DNA of 48,403 nucleotides from Acidobacteriota bacterium (GTDB lineage: Bacteria > Acidobacteriota > Terriglobia > Terriglobales > Acidobacteriaceae), in NCBI GenBank assembly GCA_021805025.1, contig JAJZGF010000001.1, forward strand, positions 98,783 to 147,185, in the 5' to 3' direction. A program made the position numbers and the translations under genes. Below the pieces are notes generated by a model. The model had not been told where the DNA came from and made no database searches. It saw nothing but the letters and a program-made list of their open reading frames with translations. The stretch's first letter is position 1. The number at the start of each line of letters is the position of its first letter. This document shows, one piece after another, positions 25,082 through 34,365 of the stretch.

Positions 25082-26605
25082 ATGCGGACTCAACTAACTT
25101 TTGTGAACCTTGCCCAAGTCGAAGCCGAGCTGCTGGCGGTTCTGGCGGTCGACAGTCAAACCTCCACAGGCCCCGACGCCAAACCGGCACCGGTACTTTT
25201 GACCGACGATGAAGCCGTTATATCTGCAGCTGCACAGGTTCTCGGCAGCGGCGAATACAAGGCCGGCGTCAACGAGACTGTGCTGCTCCACGCACCCGCC
25301 GGGCTCAAGGCCAAACGCCTGCTCATCGTGGGCCTGGGCAAGCAGGCCAAAGTCAACATCCACAAAGTACGCGATGCTGCCGGCACCGCCGTCCGGTACG
25401 CCAAGCCACGCAGCATTCGCGAGCTGGCCTTCGCCCTCCCCGAGTCCGTCGTTCAGCCCTTCAACGCCTGCGCCCGCGCCGCCGTGGAGGGAGCCTTCAT
25501 CGGCGACTTCGACCCGGACACCTACCGCAGCGATCGCAAGGATCAAAGCATCAAGTCCCTCACTGTTGCCGCGCCGGCCGCGGTCGACCAGACAGCCGTC
25601 CAGGCCCAGTTCGATGAGGGCGTCATCATCGGAGAGAGCCAGAACTTTGCCCGCGCCCTGGTCAACGAGCCCGGCAACAAACTCACGCCCACCGTGCTGG
25701 GCCAGCGCGCAGGCCACATGGCGGAAGAAGTCGGCCTCAAATGCGCTGTCTACTCCACCGACAAGCTGCACGAGCTCAAAATGGGCGCCTTCTGGAGCGT
25801 CTCGCAAGGCTCCGCTGAGCCTCCTGCGCTGATTGTCATGCGCTACGAGCCCGAGGACGTGACCGAGGGCCCCGTGCTCGGCCTGGTAGGCAAAGGCATT
25901 ACGTTTGACACCGGCGGCATCTCCATCAAGCCTGCCGAAAAAATGGAGTTGATGAAGTACGACATGGCCGGCGGCGCAGCCATGATCGGCGCTATGCGCG
26001 CCATTGCCCTGCTCAAGCCCAGAGTACGCGTCATCGGCATCGTCTGCGCGGCTGAGAATATGCCCGACGGCAAAGCGCAAAAGCCCGGCGATGTGCAGAC
26101 GGCCATGCCGCTCGAGGCCGGCAAGCCCGGCAAGACAATCGAGATCATCAACACCGACGCCGAAGGCCGCCTGGTGCTGGCCGACGGGCTTACCTACGCC
26201 CGGCAGCTAGGTGCAACTCACCTGATTGACGCTGCCACCCTCACCGGCGCCTGCGTCGTCGCGCTCGGCATGATCAACGCCGGGGTCTTCTCCAATGACG
26301 ACGCTATCTACGAGAAGTTCGACGCGGCCCTCGCTAACTCCGGCGAAAAGTTCTGGCGGTTACCTGTCGGCGATGAATATGCCGAGCTGATCAAGTCCGA
26401 CATCGGCGACATCAAAAACACCGGCGGGCGCTGGGGCGGCGCCATCACCGCAGCGGAGTTCCTGCGTGTCTTTGCAGAAGACACGCCGTGGATACACCTC
26501 GACATCGCCGGCATGGCCTGGGTTGAGGATTCGCGCCCTTACATCGCCAAGGGGCCCAGCGGTATCGCCGTGCGCTCTATTCTGGAGTGGGTGCGAAGCT
26601 ATTAG
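25082..26605 (+). CDS. pepA: Leucyl aminopeptidase (M17 family)
   Basis: Cytosolic hexameric two-metal aminopeptidase that releases N-terminal residues from peptides, finishing the work of Lon and ClpXP. The 507-aa protein has the N-terminal macro-like domain and the C-terminal catalytic domain. Metal-site motifs are GKGITFDTGGISIKP, MKYDMAGGAAM and the family signature NTDAEGRL. WRLPVGDEYAELIKSDIGDI and HLDIAGMAW near the end are conserved too. It is followed by a hairpin (26616-26648) and the convergent fhs remnant and argS. Some M17 members also bind DNA; nothing here shows that. Confidence 0.96.
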   Translation: MRTQLTFVNLAQVEAELLAVLAVDSQTSTGPDAKPAPVLLTDDEAVISAAAQVLGSGEYKAGVNETVLLHAPAGLKAKRLLIVGLGKQAKVNIHKVRDAAGTAVRYAKPRSIRELAFALPESVVQPFNACARAAVEGAFIGDFDPDTYRSDRKDQSIKSLTVAAPAAVDQTAVQAQFDEGVIIGESQNFARALVNEPGNKLTPTVLGQRAGHMAEEVGLKCAVYSTDKLHELKMGAFWSVSQGSAEPPALIVMRYEPEDVTEGPVLGLVGKGITFDTGGISIKPAEKMELMKYDMAGGAAMIGAMRAIALLKPRVRVIGIVCAAENMPDGKAQKPGDVQTAMPLEAGKPGKTIEIINTDAEGRLVLADGLTYARQLGATHLIDAATLTGACVVALGMINAGVFSNDDAIYEKFDAALANSGEKFWRLPVGDEYAELIKSDIGDIKNTGGRWGGAITAAEFLRVFAEDTPWIHLDIAGMAWVEDSRPYIAKGPSGIAVRSILEWVRSY

Positions 26606-26615
26606 GGTCAAGCTG

Positions 26616-26648
26616 GAGGGATGACGACACGACCGGTTGTCATCCCTC
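26616..26648. terminator. Hairpin between pepA and the fhs remnant
   Basis: GAGGGATGAC (26616-26625) pairs perfectly with GTCATCCCTC (26639-26648) over a 13-base loop. The stem sits ten bases behind the pepA stop, a good place for a terminator acting on both converging units. There is no T run on either side. Confidence 0.55.
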
Positions 26649-26656
26649 TCTGCCCC

Positions 26657-26782
26657 TCAGACACAGGTGATGTTTCCCTCATCGTCCACGTCAATGGAGA
26701 GAGCCCGCGGCGTGCGAGGCAGGCCCGGCATCAGCATCATGTTTCCGGCCACAGCCACCACAAAGCCAGCTCCAGCCGCCGG
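26657..26782 (-). pseudogene. fhs: 3' remnant of formate-tetrahydrofolate ligase (fhs)
   Basis: Reading leftward from the base after the argS stop, in the argS frame, 41 sense codons and a TGA encode a peptide with [20 protein letters not shown] and then [18 protein letters not shown]. This is the conserved C-terminus of formate-tetrahydrofolate ligase (SAGAGF...MPGLP...ID-DG-I). All the rest of that roughly 560-residue enzyme, including the ATP loop, is missing, and there is no start codon context. It looks like the tail left by a deletion or replacement whose left breakpoint is at the argS stop. The reading frame is undamaged, suggesting a recent event or an assembly join. Family match is from memory of the motif. 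Confidence 0.75.
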
Positions 26783-28762
26783 CTACATCGCCTCCGGGCT
26801 TTCGATGCCCAGCCATGCGAGCACCGCCACAAGCTCTCGCAGCGCGACAGCCGCGGTGGCCAGCAGCAGGATCTTCCGCGCCGGGTCTTCCTCGGTGAGA
26901 ATATGGTGCTTGTGGTAGAAGTTGTTGAACTCCTGCGCGAGCTGAAAGGCGTGCTTGGCCAGATAGGCCGGCTCTGCGGTCGCAATGCACTGTTCCAGTA
27001 CCAAGGTGCGCCGACCGGCCCGCAGCCACAATGCCCAGATGTCTTCGCAGCCCTCGGCTGCAAGATAGCCGCCCGCATCCGTCCCGGAAAAATCGCGCAG
27101 AACGCCATCCGGCGTCAGTCCCGCTTTGCGAAAGATGTTCCGCGCGCGCACCACGGCGTACTGGATGTACGGCCCCGTCTCGCCCTCGAAACTCAGCGCG
27201 TCCTTGAAGTCAAACGCGATCACTGAATTGCGCGTAAACTTCAGCATGAAGTAGCGCAGCGCGCCAATCGCGATCTGCTCGGCGATCCTCTGGCGCTCCG
27301 CCTCATCGCGGCCCGTCTGCCGCGCATCCACTTCCGCACGCGTCGCGCCAATCAGCTTGTCAATCAGGTCGTCCGCCTTCACGCCAAAGCCCTTGCGCCC
27401 GCTCACCTCAATGTACGGCCGCCCACGATCTTCCTCGGCGACCTCATAGCCCAGCTCCTCCGCGCAGCGCGGCGTCAGCGCCACCATCTCATAGCTGAAG
27501 TGCGTGTAGCGGTCGGCCTGCTCCGCATGGCCCATCCCCCGCAGAGCCTGAATCACGTTGGCCTGCGGGTCGCTCTGCCGGGAGTCGATGACGTTGTAGA
27601 TCGCCTGCGCCCCGCCAAAGTGCGGATGCGGCTCCTCGCCCTTTTCACTTGAAATCCAGCACACGTGGCTCGGATACGTGAAGAACGGCTTATAGCCGAA
27701 GTCCTTGCCCAGCAACCCGAACTTCCACAAGTGATAGGCAATATCCTTGCCAACATAGGTCACCGTGCCGTTGGACCGCACAATCACCTTCGCGTCTTCG
27801 TCCGTCTCGCCGTCTGCAGTCTCTGCGCCGGGCCGCGTCATCACCCAGCAGCCCTTGTTCTTGCCCTCGTTTTCAAAGTACAGCACGCCGGTCTGCTTTA
27901 GTTGTGCGAAGGCCAGAGCCCAGAAATCGAGGTGCAGAATCTCGCTCTCGCGCGGCAGAAAGTCGTATTCAATCCCCAGCCGCACCATGGTCTCCAGATG
28001 CCGTCGCAAGACGGCGGTCGAGATCAGCTCGGCTATCTCTGCTGTTTCATGATTGCCCTGTTCAAGCTCGTGCAGGGTCCTATATCGGAGCTTCTTGCGG
28101 GCTTCGTTCTCCGCGTCCGTCCCGTTCGTATACCACTGTGAAGTCTTCGCATACAGATCCCAGCAGAAGTAATCGATGCGCTCGCCCTTGCGCTTCAGAT
28201 CATCGAGCAGCGCGCGTACATCGGCTGCAGACTTGCCCTCCACATGAAGAAACCCCACCACCACATCCGCCACCTGCACGCCGGTGTTGTCGATGTAGTT
28301 CTGCACATCCACCTTTTGCCCGGCTGCGCGCAGCAGGCGCACAAACGTGTCGCCGAGAATCGCATTGCGCAGATGGCCGATGTGCGCGGCCTTGTTGGGA
28401 TTGATGCTGGTGTGCTCGACCAGCGCATGCACTACGCCGGCAGCCGTCGCCAGGCTCTCCCCGCCGGCAACCATGCGAACCCCACCGTTCCGGTCCAGCC
28501 GCGCGTTGATATACCCCGCTCCTGCCACCTCAAAGGACACAAAACCATCGAGCGGGCCAAGCGCCGCCGCAATCTCCTGCGCAATCACCCTCGGTGCCTT
28601 GCGCAGCTTGCGCGCCAGTTCAAAGGCCACCGGCGTGGCCAGTTCGCCAAACTCGAGCTCCGGCGGAGTCTCCACAGGAATGCTCTCCAGCGAAAGGTCA
28701 TAGCTGGCCTTGAGCACGTCGCGGAGACGCACTTCCAGCCGCTTCTTCAATTCCAGATACAC
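26783..28762 (-). CDS. argS: Arginyl-tRNA synthetase
   Basis: Class I synthetase charging tRNA-Arg. The 659-aa protein has the N-terminal Add-1 domain (YLELKKRLEVRLRD), catalytic HIGH at His127-His130 (NPNKAAHIGHLRNA), an inserted domain, the GRKGFGVKADDLI segment in place of a canonical KMSKS (usual for many ArgRS), and the DALR anticodon-binding domain ending in LGIESPEAM. The start is GTG 28762, because the frame begins with the conserved residues and no ATG lies near. A -10-like GTAGAAT (28801-28807, this strand) is upstream. It is divergent from metG. The stop codon is followed directly and in frame by the fhs remnant. Confidence 0.96.
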   Translation of the reverse strand: MYLELKKRLEVRLRDVLKASYDLSLESIPVETPPELEFGELATPVAFELARKLRKAPRVIAQEIAAALGPLDGFVSFEVAGAGYINARLDRNGGVRMVAGGESLATAAGVVHALVEHTSINPNKAAHIGHLRNAILGDTFVRLLRAAGQKVDVQNYIDNTGVQVADVVVGFLHVEGKSAADVRALLDDLKRKGERIDYFCWDLYAKTSQWYTNGTDAENEARKKLRYRTLHELEQGNHETAEIAELISTAVLRRHLETMVRLGIEYDFLPRESEILHLDFWALAFAQLKQTGVLYFENEGKNKGCWVMTRPGAETADGETDEDAKVIVRSNGTVTYVGKDIAYHLWKFGLLGKDFGYKPFFTYPSHVCWISSEKGEEPHPHFGGAQAIYNVIDSRQSDPQANVIQALRGMGHAEQADRYTHFSYEMVALTPRCAEELGYEVAEEDRGRPYIEVSGRKGFGVKADDLIDKLIGATRAEVDARQTGRDEAERQRIAEQIAIGALRYFMLKFTRNSVIAFDFKDALSFEGETGPYIQYAVVRARNIFRKAGLTPDGVLRDFSGTDAGGYLAAEGCEDIWALWLRAGRRTLVLEQCIATAEPAYLAKHAFQLAQEFNNFYHKHHILTEEDPARKILLLATAAVALRELVAVLAWLGIESPEAM

Positions 28763-28800
28763 GTCAGCAATGCCTCAGAAATACTTGATTTTCAAGGGCG

Positions 28801-28861
28801 ATTCTACCACCTGCGGCAGGGCTGACTTTCTTCGATTCGGTTCCATGCGATACCGTAAAAT
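28801..28861. promoter_or_regulatory. Divergent promoter region argS/metG
   Basis: On the minus strand GTAGAAT (28801-28807) is a -10-like element 38 bases before argS. On the plus strand TAAAAT (28856-28861) is a -10-like element about 67 bases before metG. Neither has a clear -35. I see no T-box or S-box structure, which are in any case rare outside Gram-positives. Confidence 0.35.
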
Positions 28862-28928
28862 GAAGAGAAGATTGCCTCCTGACCTGGTGCTTGCATCTTG
28901 GACGGGAATGGAAGGCCGCACCCCATCC

Positions 28929-31145
28929 ATGACGAACCCATCCAGCCCAGCCCGCTTCTACCTGACCACGCCTATCTACTACGTGAACGCGCGGCCGCAC
29001 CTTGGGCATGCATACTCGACCATCGCCTGTGACGCCATTGCGCGGCGCAAGCGCGCGCTGGGCATTGAGACCTGGTTCCTCACCGGCACCGATGAGCACG
29101 GGCAGAAGATCGAGCGCTCCGCCAGGCTGGCCGGCCGCACGCCGCAGGAGTTTGCCGCCGCCATCTCCGGCCAGTTCCGCTCGCTCTGGGACCAACTCGG
29201 CCTCACCTACGACGACTTTATCCGCACCACTGAAGAGCGCCACAAGCGCGGCGTGCAGCATCTCTTCGCCACCCTCCGCGAGCGCGGCTTCATCTACAAG
29301 GGCTCCTACACCGGCCAATACTGCGTCTTCGACGAGCTTTACGTCGATGGCCCTCCCGGCACGCCGTGCCCCGACTGCGGGCGCATCACGGAAACCGTGA
29401 GCGAGGAAAACTACTTCTTCAAGCTCTCGGCCTTTGAGCGCAAGCTGCTCGAGTTTTATGAGGCCAACCCCAGCTTCATGGGCCCCGAATCCACGCGCCG
29501 CGAGGTGATCTCGTTTGTGCGTGGCGGGCTCAAGGACCTGTCGGTCAGCCGCACCAGCTTCTCCTGGGGCATTCCTGTGCCGGGGGATGAGAAACACGTC
29601 ATCTACGTCTGGCTCGACGCCCTCGCCAACTACATCACGGCCCTCGGCTACGGCTCCGGCGATGCGGCGGACCAGGCGCGCTTCGCCAAATTCTGGCCAG
29701 CGGACATGCACCTGATCGGCAAAGAGATCAGCCGCTTCCACTGCGTCTACTGGCCGGCGTTCCTGATGGCTGCCGGCATCGAGCCACCGCGCTCCGTTCA
29801 CGCCAACGGCTGGCTCCTCTTTGATCAGGGCAAGATGTCGAAGTCGCGCGGCAACATTGTCCGTGCGGAAACGGTCCACGCCGTTCTCGGCTCTGACGCT
29901 CTGCGCTACTTCCTGCTGCGCGAAATCCCCTTCGGCCAGGATGGCAACTTCAGCTTCGATGCCCTGGTCCAGCGCTACAACGGAGACCTCGCCAACGGCT
30001 ACGGCAACCTGGTCAGCCGCGTCGTCAACATGGTGCATAAGTACTTCGGCGGCGTGGTGCCCGAGGCGGGCGCAGAAACACGCACGGAAACCGCACTGCA
30101 CGAAAGCGCACAGCGAACCCTTGCCGAGTTCGCCCCTCAGTTCGACAACCTGAACTTCTCCGATGCGCTGAAATCGCTCTGGAGCCTCGTCGCCGAAACC
30201 GACGGCTATCTCACCGCTAGCGCGCCCTGGAAGAAGCCCGCCGACCGCAGCGACGCCGACCACGCCGCGCTGCAGGCCCGCGTCCTCGCTTCGGCCGCTG
30301 AATCTATCCGCATCATCACCGCGCTCGTTTATCCCGTCCTGCCTGACGCCGCCGCGAAAGTCTGGCGTCAGCTTGGCCAGGGCGAGATCGCCGACGCAGC
30401 AAAGCAATCCTTCCTCACCCATCTCGCATGGGGCGGACTCAAGCCCGGCACAATCTTTGAGGCTCCCGCGCCGCTCTTTCCCCGCGCGGAAAAGGACGCC
30501 ATCGAACGCATGGTTGCGATGGAAGAACAGAACAACAAATCCGTCATCGAAGCCGCTGGAGGCGTAGCGGCTGCCGAGCCACCAGAGTCCAAAGTACAGC
30601 GCTTCGCGGAACCCGCCCCCGCACAGGAACCAAAGAAGAAGGCAGAGAAGAAACCGATGGAAGAGACCAAGCCCACGCCCGCACCGGAATCCGCACCCTC
30701 ATCCGCAGCGCCCACCGCGTTTGCATCTGCATCAGCCGCCGCTGCTGCTTCAGCACCGGCACCGGGCGAAGCGCCCGCGCAACCCGCCGCGGTAGAGCCG
30801 CAGTCAGCCTCACCGCAGGTGATTACCATCGACGACTTCGCCAAGGTCGAGCTGCGCGTAGCTCAGATCCTCGTCGCCGAGCGCATTCCCAAAGCTGACA
30901 AGCTCCTGCGCCTTGAAGTCGATCTGGGCTATGAAAAGCGTCAGATTCTTGCCGGCATCGCGCAGTACTATGAACCCGAGAAGCTCATCGGCCGCAAGAT
31001 CGTCATCGTCGCTAACCTCGCCCCGCGCAAGATGCGCGGCCTGGAGTCGAACGGCATGTTGCTCGCCGCCTCGCTACCACCCGACGGCGCACCCGTTCTG
31101 GCCGGCTTCCTCGAGGATGTCCCGCTTGGCGCGCGGCTCAAGTAG
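28929..31145 (+). CDS. metG: Methionyl-tRNA synthetase with C-terminal tRNA-binding domain
   Basis: Charges initiator and elongator tRNA-Met. The 738-aa protein has HLGH (His24-His27), a knuckle with CPDC, KMSKS at 302-306, and an anticodon-binding helix bundle. A long Ala/Pro/Lys/Glu-rich linker (about codons 555-630) joins it to a C-terminal OB-fold tRNA-binding domain (DDFAKVELRVAQIL ... GLESNGMLLAA), which also mediates dimerisation in bacterial enzymes. I chose ATG 28929; ATG 28908, seven codons upstream, is the alternative. The frame is open further upstream but non-homologous. It leads a rightward run with tatD, yajQ and the polyprenyl synthase gene. Confidence 0.95.
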   Translation: MTNPSSPARFYLTTPIYYVNARPHLGHAYSTIACDAIARRKRALGIETWFLTGTDEHGQKIERSARLAGRTPQEFAAAISGQFRSLWDQLGLTYDDFIRTTEERHKRGVQHLFATLRERGFIYKGSYTGQYCVFDELYVDGPPGTPCPDCGRITETVSEENYFFKLSAFERKLLEFYEANPSFMGPESTRREVISFVRGGLKDLSVSRTSFSWGIPVPGDEKHVIYVWLDALANYITALGYGSGDAADQARFAKFWPADMHLIGKEISRFHCVYWPAFLMAAGIEPPRSVHANGWLLFDQGKMSKSRGNIVRAETVHAVLGSDALRYFLLREIPFGQDGNFSFDALVQRYNGDLANGYGNLVSRVVNMVHKYFGGVVPEAGAETRTETALHESAQRTLAEFAPQFDNLNFSDALKSLWSLVAETDGYLTASAPWKKPADRSDADHAALQARVLASAAESIRIITALVYPVLPDAAAKVWRQLGQGEIADAAKQSFLTHLAWGGLKPGTIFEAPAPLFPRAEKDAIERMVAMEEQNNKSVIEAAGGVAAAEPPESKVQRFAEPAPAQEPKKKAEKKPMEETKPTPAPESAPSSAAPTAFASASAAAAASAPAPGEAPAQPAAVEPQSASPQVITIDDFAKVELRVAQILVAERIPKADKLLRLEVDLGYEKRQILAGIAQYYEPEKLIGRKIVIVANLAPRKMRGLESNGMLLAASLPPDGAPVLAGFLEDVPLGARLK

Positions 31146-31209
31146 CCGCGCTGCCCGTTCGTCTGCACACGGCAGGACCCCTTGCCAGGTGCATACCGGA
31201 GATTCGCAT

Positions 31210-32037
31210 TTGCTCATCGATTCCCACGCCCATCTCGACAGCGCGCGCTATGCCGACGACCGGGATGCCATGCTCCGCCGCGCGCACAATGCCGGCGTGG
31301 GCGCGGTGCTCGCTATCGGCATCGGCGAGGGGCCAGCGCAGATGCATCAGGCGCTCGACATCTGCCGCCAGTTCAACGGCCAGCCCAACATGCCGCGCCT
31401 CTACGCCAGCGCGGGCGTTTACCCGCACAACACGCCCGAAATCAACGACGCCGTCCTCGCCCGTCTCGATACCCTGCTGGCCGAACCCGAGGTCATCGCC
31501 TGCGGCGAGATCGGACTCGACTATTACCACGACGGCGCGCCCCACGATGTGCAGCGGACTGGACTGGTTCGTCAACTTGAGATTGCCGCCGCCCGCAAGC
31601 GGCCTATCCTCATCCACTGCCGCCCCAGGGATGGCGCGACAGATGCATGGGACCACTTGTTCCTCACCCTCGACACCTACTGGCGGCACACCGGCCTCGG
31701 TGGCATCATGCACTGCTTTGGCAGCGGTTGGGAGCAGGCCCGCCGCTCGCTCGACATGGGCTTTCTAGTTTCCTTCGCCGGCAACCTGACTTATCCCAAA
31801 GCTCAGCCCCTGCGAGACGTGGCTGCAAAGATACCTCTGGACGGCGTCCTCGTTGAAACCGACGCCCCCTGGCTGGCCCCCGCGCCTGACCGCGGCAAGC
31901 GCAACGAGCCCGCATTTGTCACCCGGACCGCCCAGACGCTGGCAGACCTGCTGGGCATCACCGCGGAAGAGATCGCCGCAGCCACCACGAAAAACTTCTC
32001 CCGGATGTTTCACCTCCCGCCCGACGTGGGAAACTGA
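31210..32037 (+). CDS. TatD family metal-dependent DNase
   Basis: A 275-aa TIM-barrel hydrolase. Metal ligands are His6 and His8 in LIDSHAHLD, Glu in CGEIGLDYYHDG, His in ILIHCRP, His in GGIMHCFGSG and Asp in ETDAPWLAPAP. The order and spacing match TatD/YcfH enzymes, which have 3'-5' exonuclease activity on DNA and roles in repair. The start is TTG 31210: GGAG lies eight bases upstream and the protein then begins with the family's usual MLIDSHAHLD. Longer in-frame starts overlap metG and are unlikely. The gene often follows metG in bacteria, as here. Confidence 0.93.
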   Translation: MLIDSHAHLDSARYADDRDAMLRRAHNAGVGAVLAIGIGEGPAQMHQALDICRQFNGQPNMPRLYASAGVYPHNTPEINDAVLARLDTLLAEPEVIACGEIGLDYYHDGAPHDVQRTGLVRQLEIAAARKRPILIHCRPRDGATDAWDHLFLTLDTYWRHTGLGGIMHCFGSGWEQARRSLDMGFLVSFAGNLTYPKAQPLRDVAAKIPLDGVLVETDAPWLAPAPDRGKRNEPAFVTRTAQTLADLLGITAEEIAAATTKNFSRMFHLPPDVGN

Positions 32038-32084
32038 TAGAGTTGCACCGGCCGCTAGGACCGGCAAATCAAGGACAGGAAGCC

Positions 32085-32588
32085 ATGGCCCAGGACAATT
32101 CATTCGACATCGTAAGCAAGGTGGAAATCCAGGAAGTCCGCAACGCCATTGACCAGGCGCTCAAAGAGATCCGCCAGCGCTTTGACCTGAAGGACTCCCA
32201 TTCTGAGGTCACTCTGGCTGAAGGCGACAAGGAAATTAACCTGGCCTCGGCCAACGAGTACAAACTGGAGGCGGTTAAGGAGATTCTGGGCCAGAAGCTG
32301 GTCAAGCGCGGCGTTTCCCTCAAAAACCTGACCTATGGCAAGATGGAGCCGGCCACCGGGCAGAGCGTCCGCCAGAAGATCACCCTCCAACAGGGCATCC
32401 CGACGGAAAAGGCGAAGGAGATTGTCCGTATGGTCAAAGATTCAAAAAAGAAGGCGCAAGCCAGCATTCAAGGCGATACTGTGAGAGTATCCAGCAAGGA
32501 CCGCGACGAACTCCAGGCAATTATCGCTTTGCTTCGGGCCAAAGATTTAGGCGTGGATTTGCAGTTCACGAACTACCGTACCAACTAG
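32085..32588 (+). CDS. YajQ family nucleotide-binding protein
   Basis: A 167-aa protein of the YajQ/UPF0234 family. The N-terminal NSFDIVSKVEIQEVRNAIDQ and the segments RFDLKDSHSEV and KDLGVDLQFTNYR are nearly invariant in the family. It folds as two ferredoxin-like halves. The Xanthomonas homologue binds cyclic di-GMP and affects transcription; others bind RNA or nucleotides. Which applies here is not visible. The start ATG has AAGGACAGGA upstream. It lies 47 bases behind the tatD-like gene on the same strand. Confidence 0.94.
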   Translation: MAQDNSFDIVSKVEIQEVRNAIDQALKEIRQRFDLKDSHSEVTLAEGDKEINLASANEYKLEAVKEILGQKLVKRGVSLKNLTYGKMEPATGQSVRQKITLQQGIPTEKAKEIVRMVKDSKKKAQASIQGDTVRVSSKDRDELQAIIALLRAKDLGVDLQFTNYRTN

Positions 32589-32679
32589 AGGGATGCCGGC
32601 ACGCTGCCGGAGCATCCAACAGGCGTCATCCGAAAATGGCTGACGAGAACGACCCGGAAAAAGTGAGAACAGACACACC

Positions 32680-33669
32680 TTGAGTACCTTGGCGATAGCG
32701 ACGGCGAGAGAAGTTTTCGATCTGCTGCGAGAAGACCTCGTGGCGGTCGAGCAGGAGTTGGGCCGCGACGCCGCCTCCAGCGTCAGCACCATTACAGAAA
32801 TCGCCGAATACCTGCGCGAGGGGGGCGGCAAGCGCATTCGTCCCTCCCTGCTGCTGCTGGCCTCGCATCTGCTCGGTTACACCGGCGCCGGCGCCATTCG
32901 CCTCGGCGCCGTGGTGGAGATGCTCCACACTGCCACGCTCGTCCATGATGACATCATCGACGGCGCCGATACGCGCCGCGGCCGCCCCTCGCCCAACACC
33001 ACCTGGGGCAACGAGAAGTGCGTTCTGGCCGGCGACTGGCTCTACATGCAGGGCTTCAAGGTCGCTCTGGAAGAGAAGAACCTCCGCGTACTGGACCTGC
33101 TCATCGGCCTCACCCAGCAGATGGTCGAGGGCGAGCTTCTGCAGATTCAAAAGCTGGGCAAGGCCGTTTCCGAGGCGGAGTATTACGACCTCATCTTCCG
33201 CAAGACCGCCTGCCTCTTCTCGGTTTCCATGCGCCTGGGCGCAGTGCTCGCCGGCGCCTCTGAAGCCGAGGAAGCGAACCTGGCCGCCTATGGACGCGCC
33301 GTCGGTCTTGCCTTCCAGATTGTGGACGACGTGCTCGACATGACCGCCACAGAACAGGTACTGGGCAAGCCCGTCGCCAGCGACCTGCGCGAGGGCAAGG
33401 CCACGCTCGCCGTCATCCACTCCTTGGACCACGGCACGGTGCGGGACCGCCAGTCGATTCAGCGCGTGCTCGACGACCGCAGCTTTGAGCATGTAAGCCG
33501 AGGCGAGATTCAGGAGATTCTGGCGCGCAACGGCTCCGTCGCCTACGCCATGGCGCTGGCAGACCGCTATGCCGAGCAGTCCCGCCTGGCGCTGGCCCAC
33601 TTCCCCGACTCCGACTTCAAGCGCGCCCTGCTGTGGGTGCCGGACTTCGTGGTCGCTCGAGAGAAGTAG
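32680..33669 (+). CDS. Long-chain polyprenyl diphosphate synthase
   Basis: Trans-prenyltransferase condensing isopentenyl diphosphate into the C35-C45 chain used for respiratory quinones. The 329-aa protein has the first Asp-rich motif DDIID (90-94) with RRGRPSP after it and the second motif DDVLD (216-220); GGGKRIRPSLLLL is the upstream signature. The residue five before the first Asp motif is Ala85, a small residue, as in long-chain enzymes. The start is uncertain: TTG 32680 or TTG 32689, neither with a strong ribosome binding site. The O-methyltransferase gene begins at the base after its stop, so the two are coupled. Menaquinone is the likely end product in acidobacteria (inference). Confidence 0.92.
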   Translation: MSTLAIATAREVFDLLREDLVAVEQELGRDAASSVSTITEIAEYLREGGGKRIRPSLLLLASHLLGYTGAGAIRLGAVVEMLHTATLVHDDIIDGADTRRGRPSPNTTWGNEKCVLAGDWLYMQGFKVALEEKNLRVLDLLIGLTQQMVEGELLQIQKLGKAVSEAEYYDLIFRKTACLFSVSMRLGAVLAGASEAEEANLAAYGRAVGLAFQIVDDVLDMTATEQVLGKPVASDLREGKATLAVIHSLDHGTVRDRQSIQRVLDDRSFEHVSRGEIQEILARNGSVAYAMALADRYAEQSRLALAHFPDSDFKRALLWVPDFVVAREK

Positions 33670-34353
33670 ATGGCTCCGCGCGGCTCCGGGTCCAAGAAAT
33701 GGACCGCGGTCGATAACTACTTCGCTACCCTGCTCGCGCCGGAAGACGCAGTGCTTCACGCCACGCTCGAAGCCAACAGCGCGGCAGGCCTGCCGGCCAT
33801 TGACGTCTCCCCTTTGCAAGGGAAATTCCTGCAGATTCTCGTCCAGATGACGCATGCCCGGCGCATCCTGGAAATCGGCACCCTCGGCGGCTATAGCACC
33901 ATCTGGATGGCCCGCGCGCTTCCGCTCGATGGTTGCATCGTCACCCTGGAATACAACCCTGCGCACGCAGAGGTTGCCCGCGCCAACCTGCTCCGCGCCG
34001 GCCTGTTCGATCGCGTGGATCTGCGCATCGGCCGCGCTCTCGATCTCCTCCCCACACTGGCAGGACCCGATACAAGACCCTTCGACCTCGTTTTTATTGA
34101 CGCTGACAAGCGCAGCAACGCCGAATATCTGGACTGGGCGGTACGGCTCTCCCGTCCAGGCACGGTCATCGCCGTCGACAATGTCGTCCGGAACGGCTCA
34201 ATTGTGCAGGAAAAATCGAAAGACCCGGATGTCATCGGCATCCGCCGCATGGCGGAGCAGATGGCTGCCCATCCCTGCCTCAGTGCCACGGTGCTGCAAA
34301 CCGTCGGCGACAAAGGCTATGACGGCATCGCTCTCGCGGTCGTGCTCCCGTAG
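33670..34353 (+). CDS. SAM-dependent O-methyltransferase (family 3, CCoAOMT-like)
   Basis: A 227-aa class I methyltransferase of the caffeoyl-CoA/catechol O-methyltransferase-like family. RRILEIGTLGGYSTIWMA is the SAM-binding loop, VTLEYNPAHAEVA holds the acidic residue after strand 2, and DLVFIDADKRSN gives the metal-binding Asp. GTVIAVDNVVRNGSI is the next conserved block. The ATG follows the prenyl synthase stop with no gap, and GAGAG precedes it. The acceptor is unknown. Its coupling to a quinone side-chain synthase is suggestive, but quinone methylation normally uses other families. It is convergent with the thioesterase gene, 12 bases apart. Confidence 0.9.
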   Translation: MAPRGSGSKKWTAVDNYFATLLAPEDAVLHATLEANSAAGLPAIDVSPLQGKFLQILVQMTHARRILEIGTLGGYSTIWMARALPLDGCIVTLEYNPAHAEVARANLLRAGLFDRVDLRIGRALDLLPTLAGPDTRPFDLVFIDADKRSNAEYLDWAVRLSRPGTVIAVDNVVRNGSIVQEKSKDPDVIGIRRMAEQMAAHPCLSATVLQTVGDKGYDGIALAVVLP

Positions 34354-34365
34354 GAACCTGATTCG

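Noticed and set aside
28764-30422. 552-codon open frame on the minus strand opposite metG
   Set aside because: Antisense shadow of metG with repetitive Ala/Gly/Val composition and no recognisable motif.
30580-30815. Ala/Pro-rich tract in metG as a possible repeat element or frameshift
   Set aside because: The reading frame is continuous into a complete tRNA-binding domain; it is a flexible linker.
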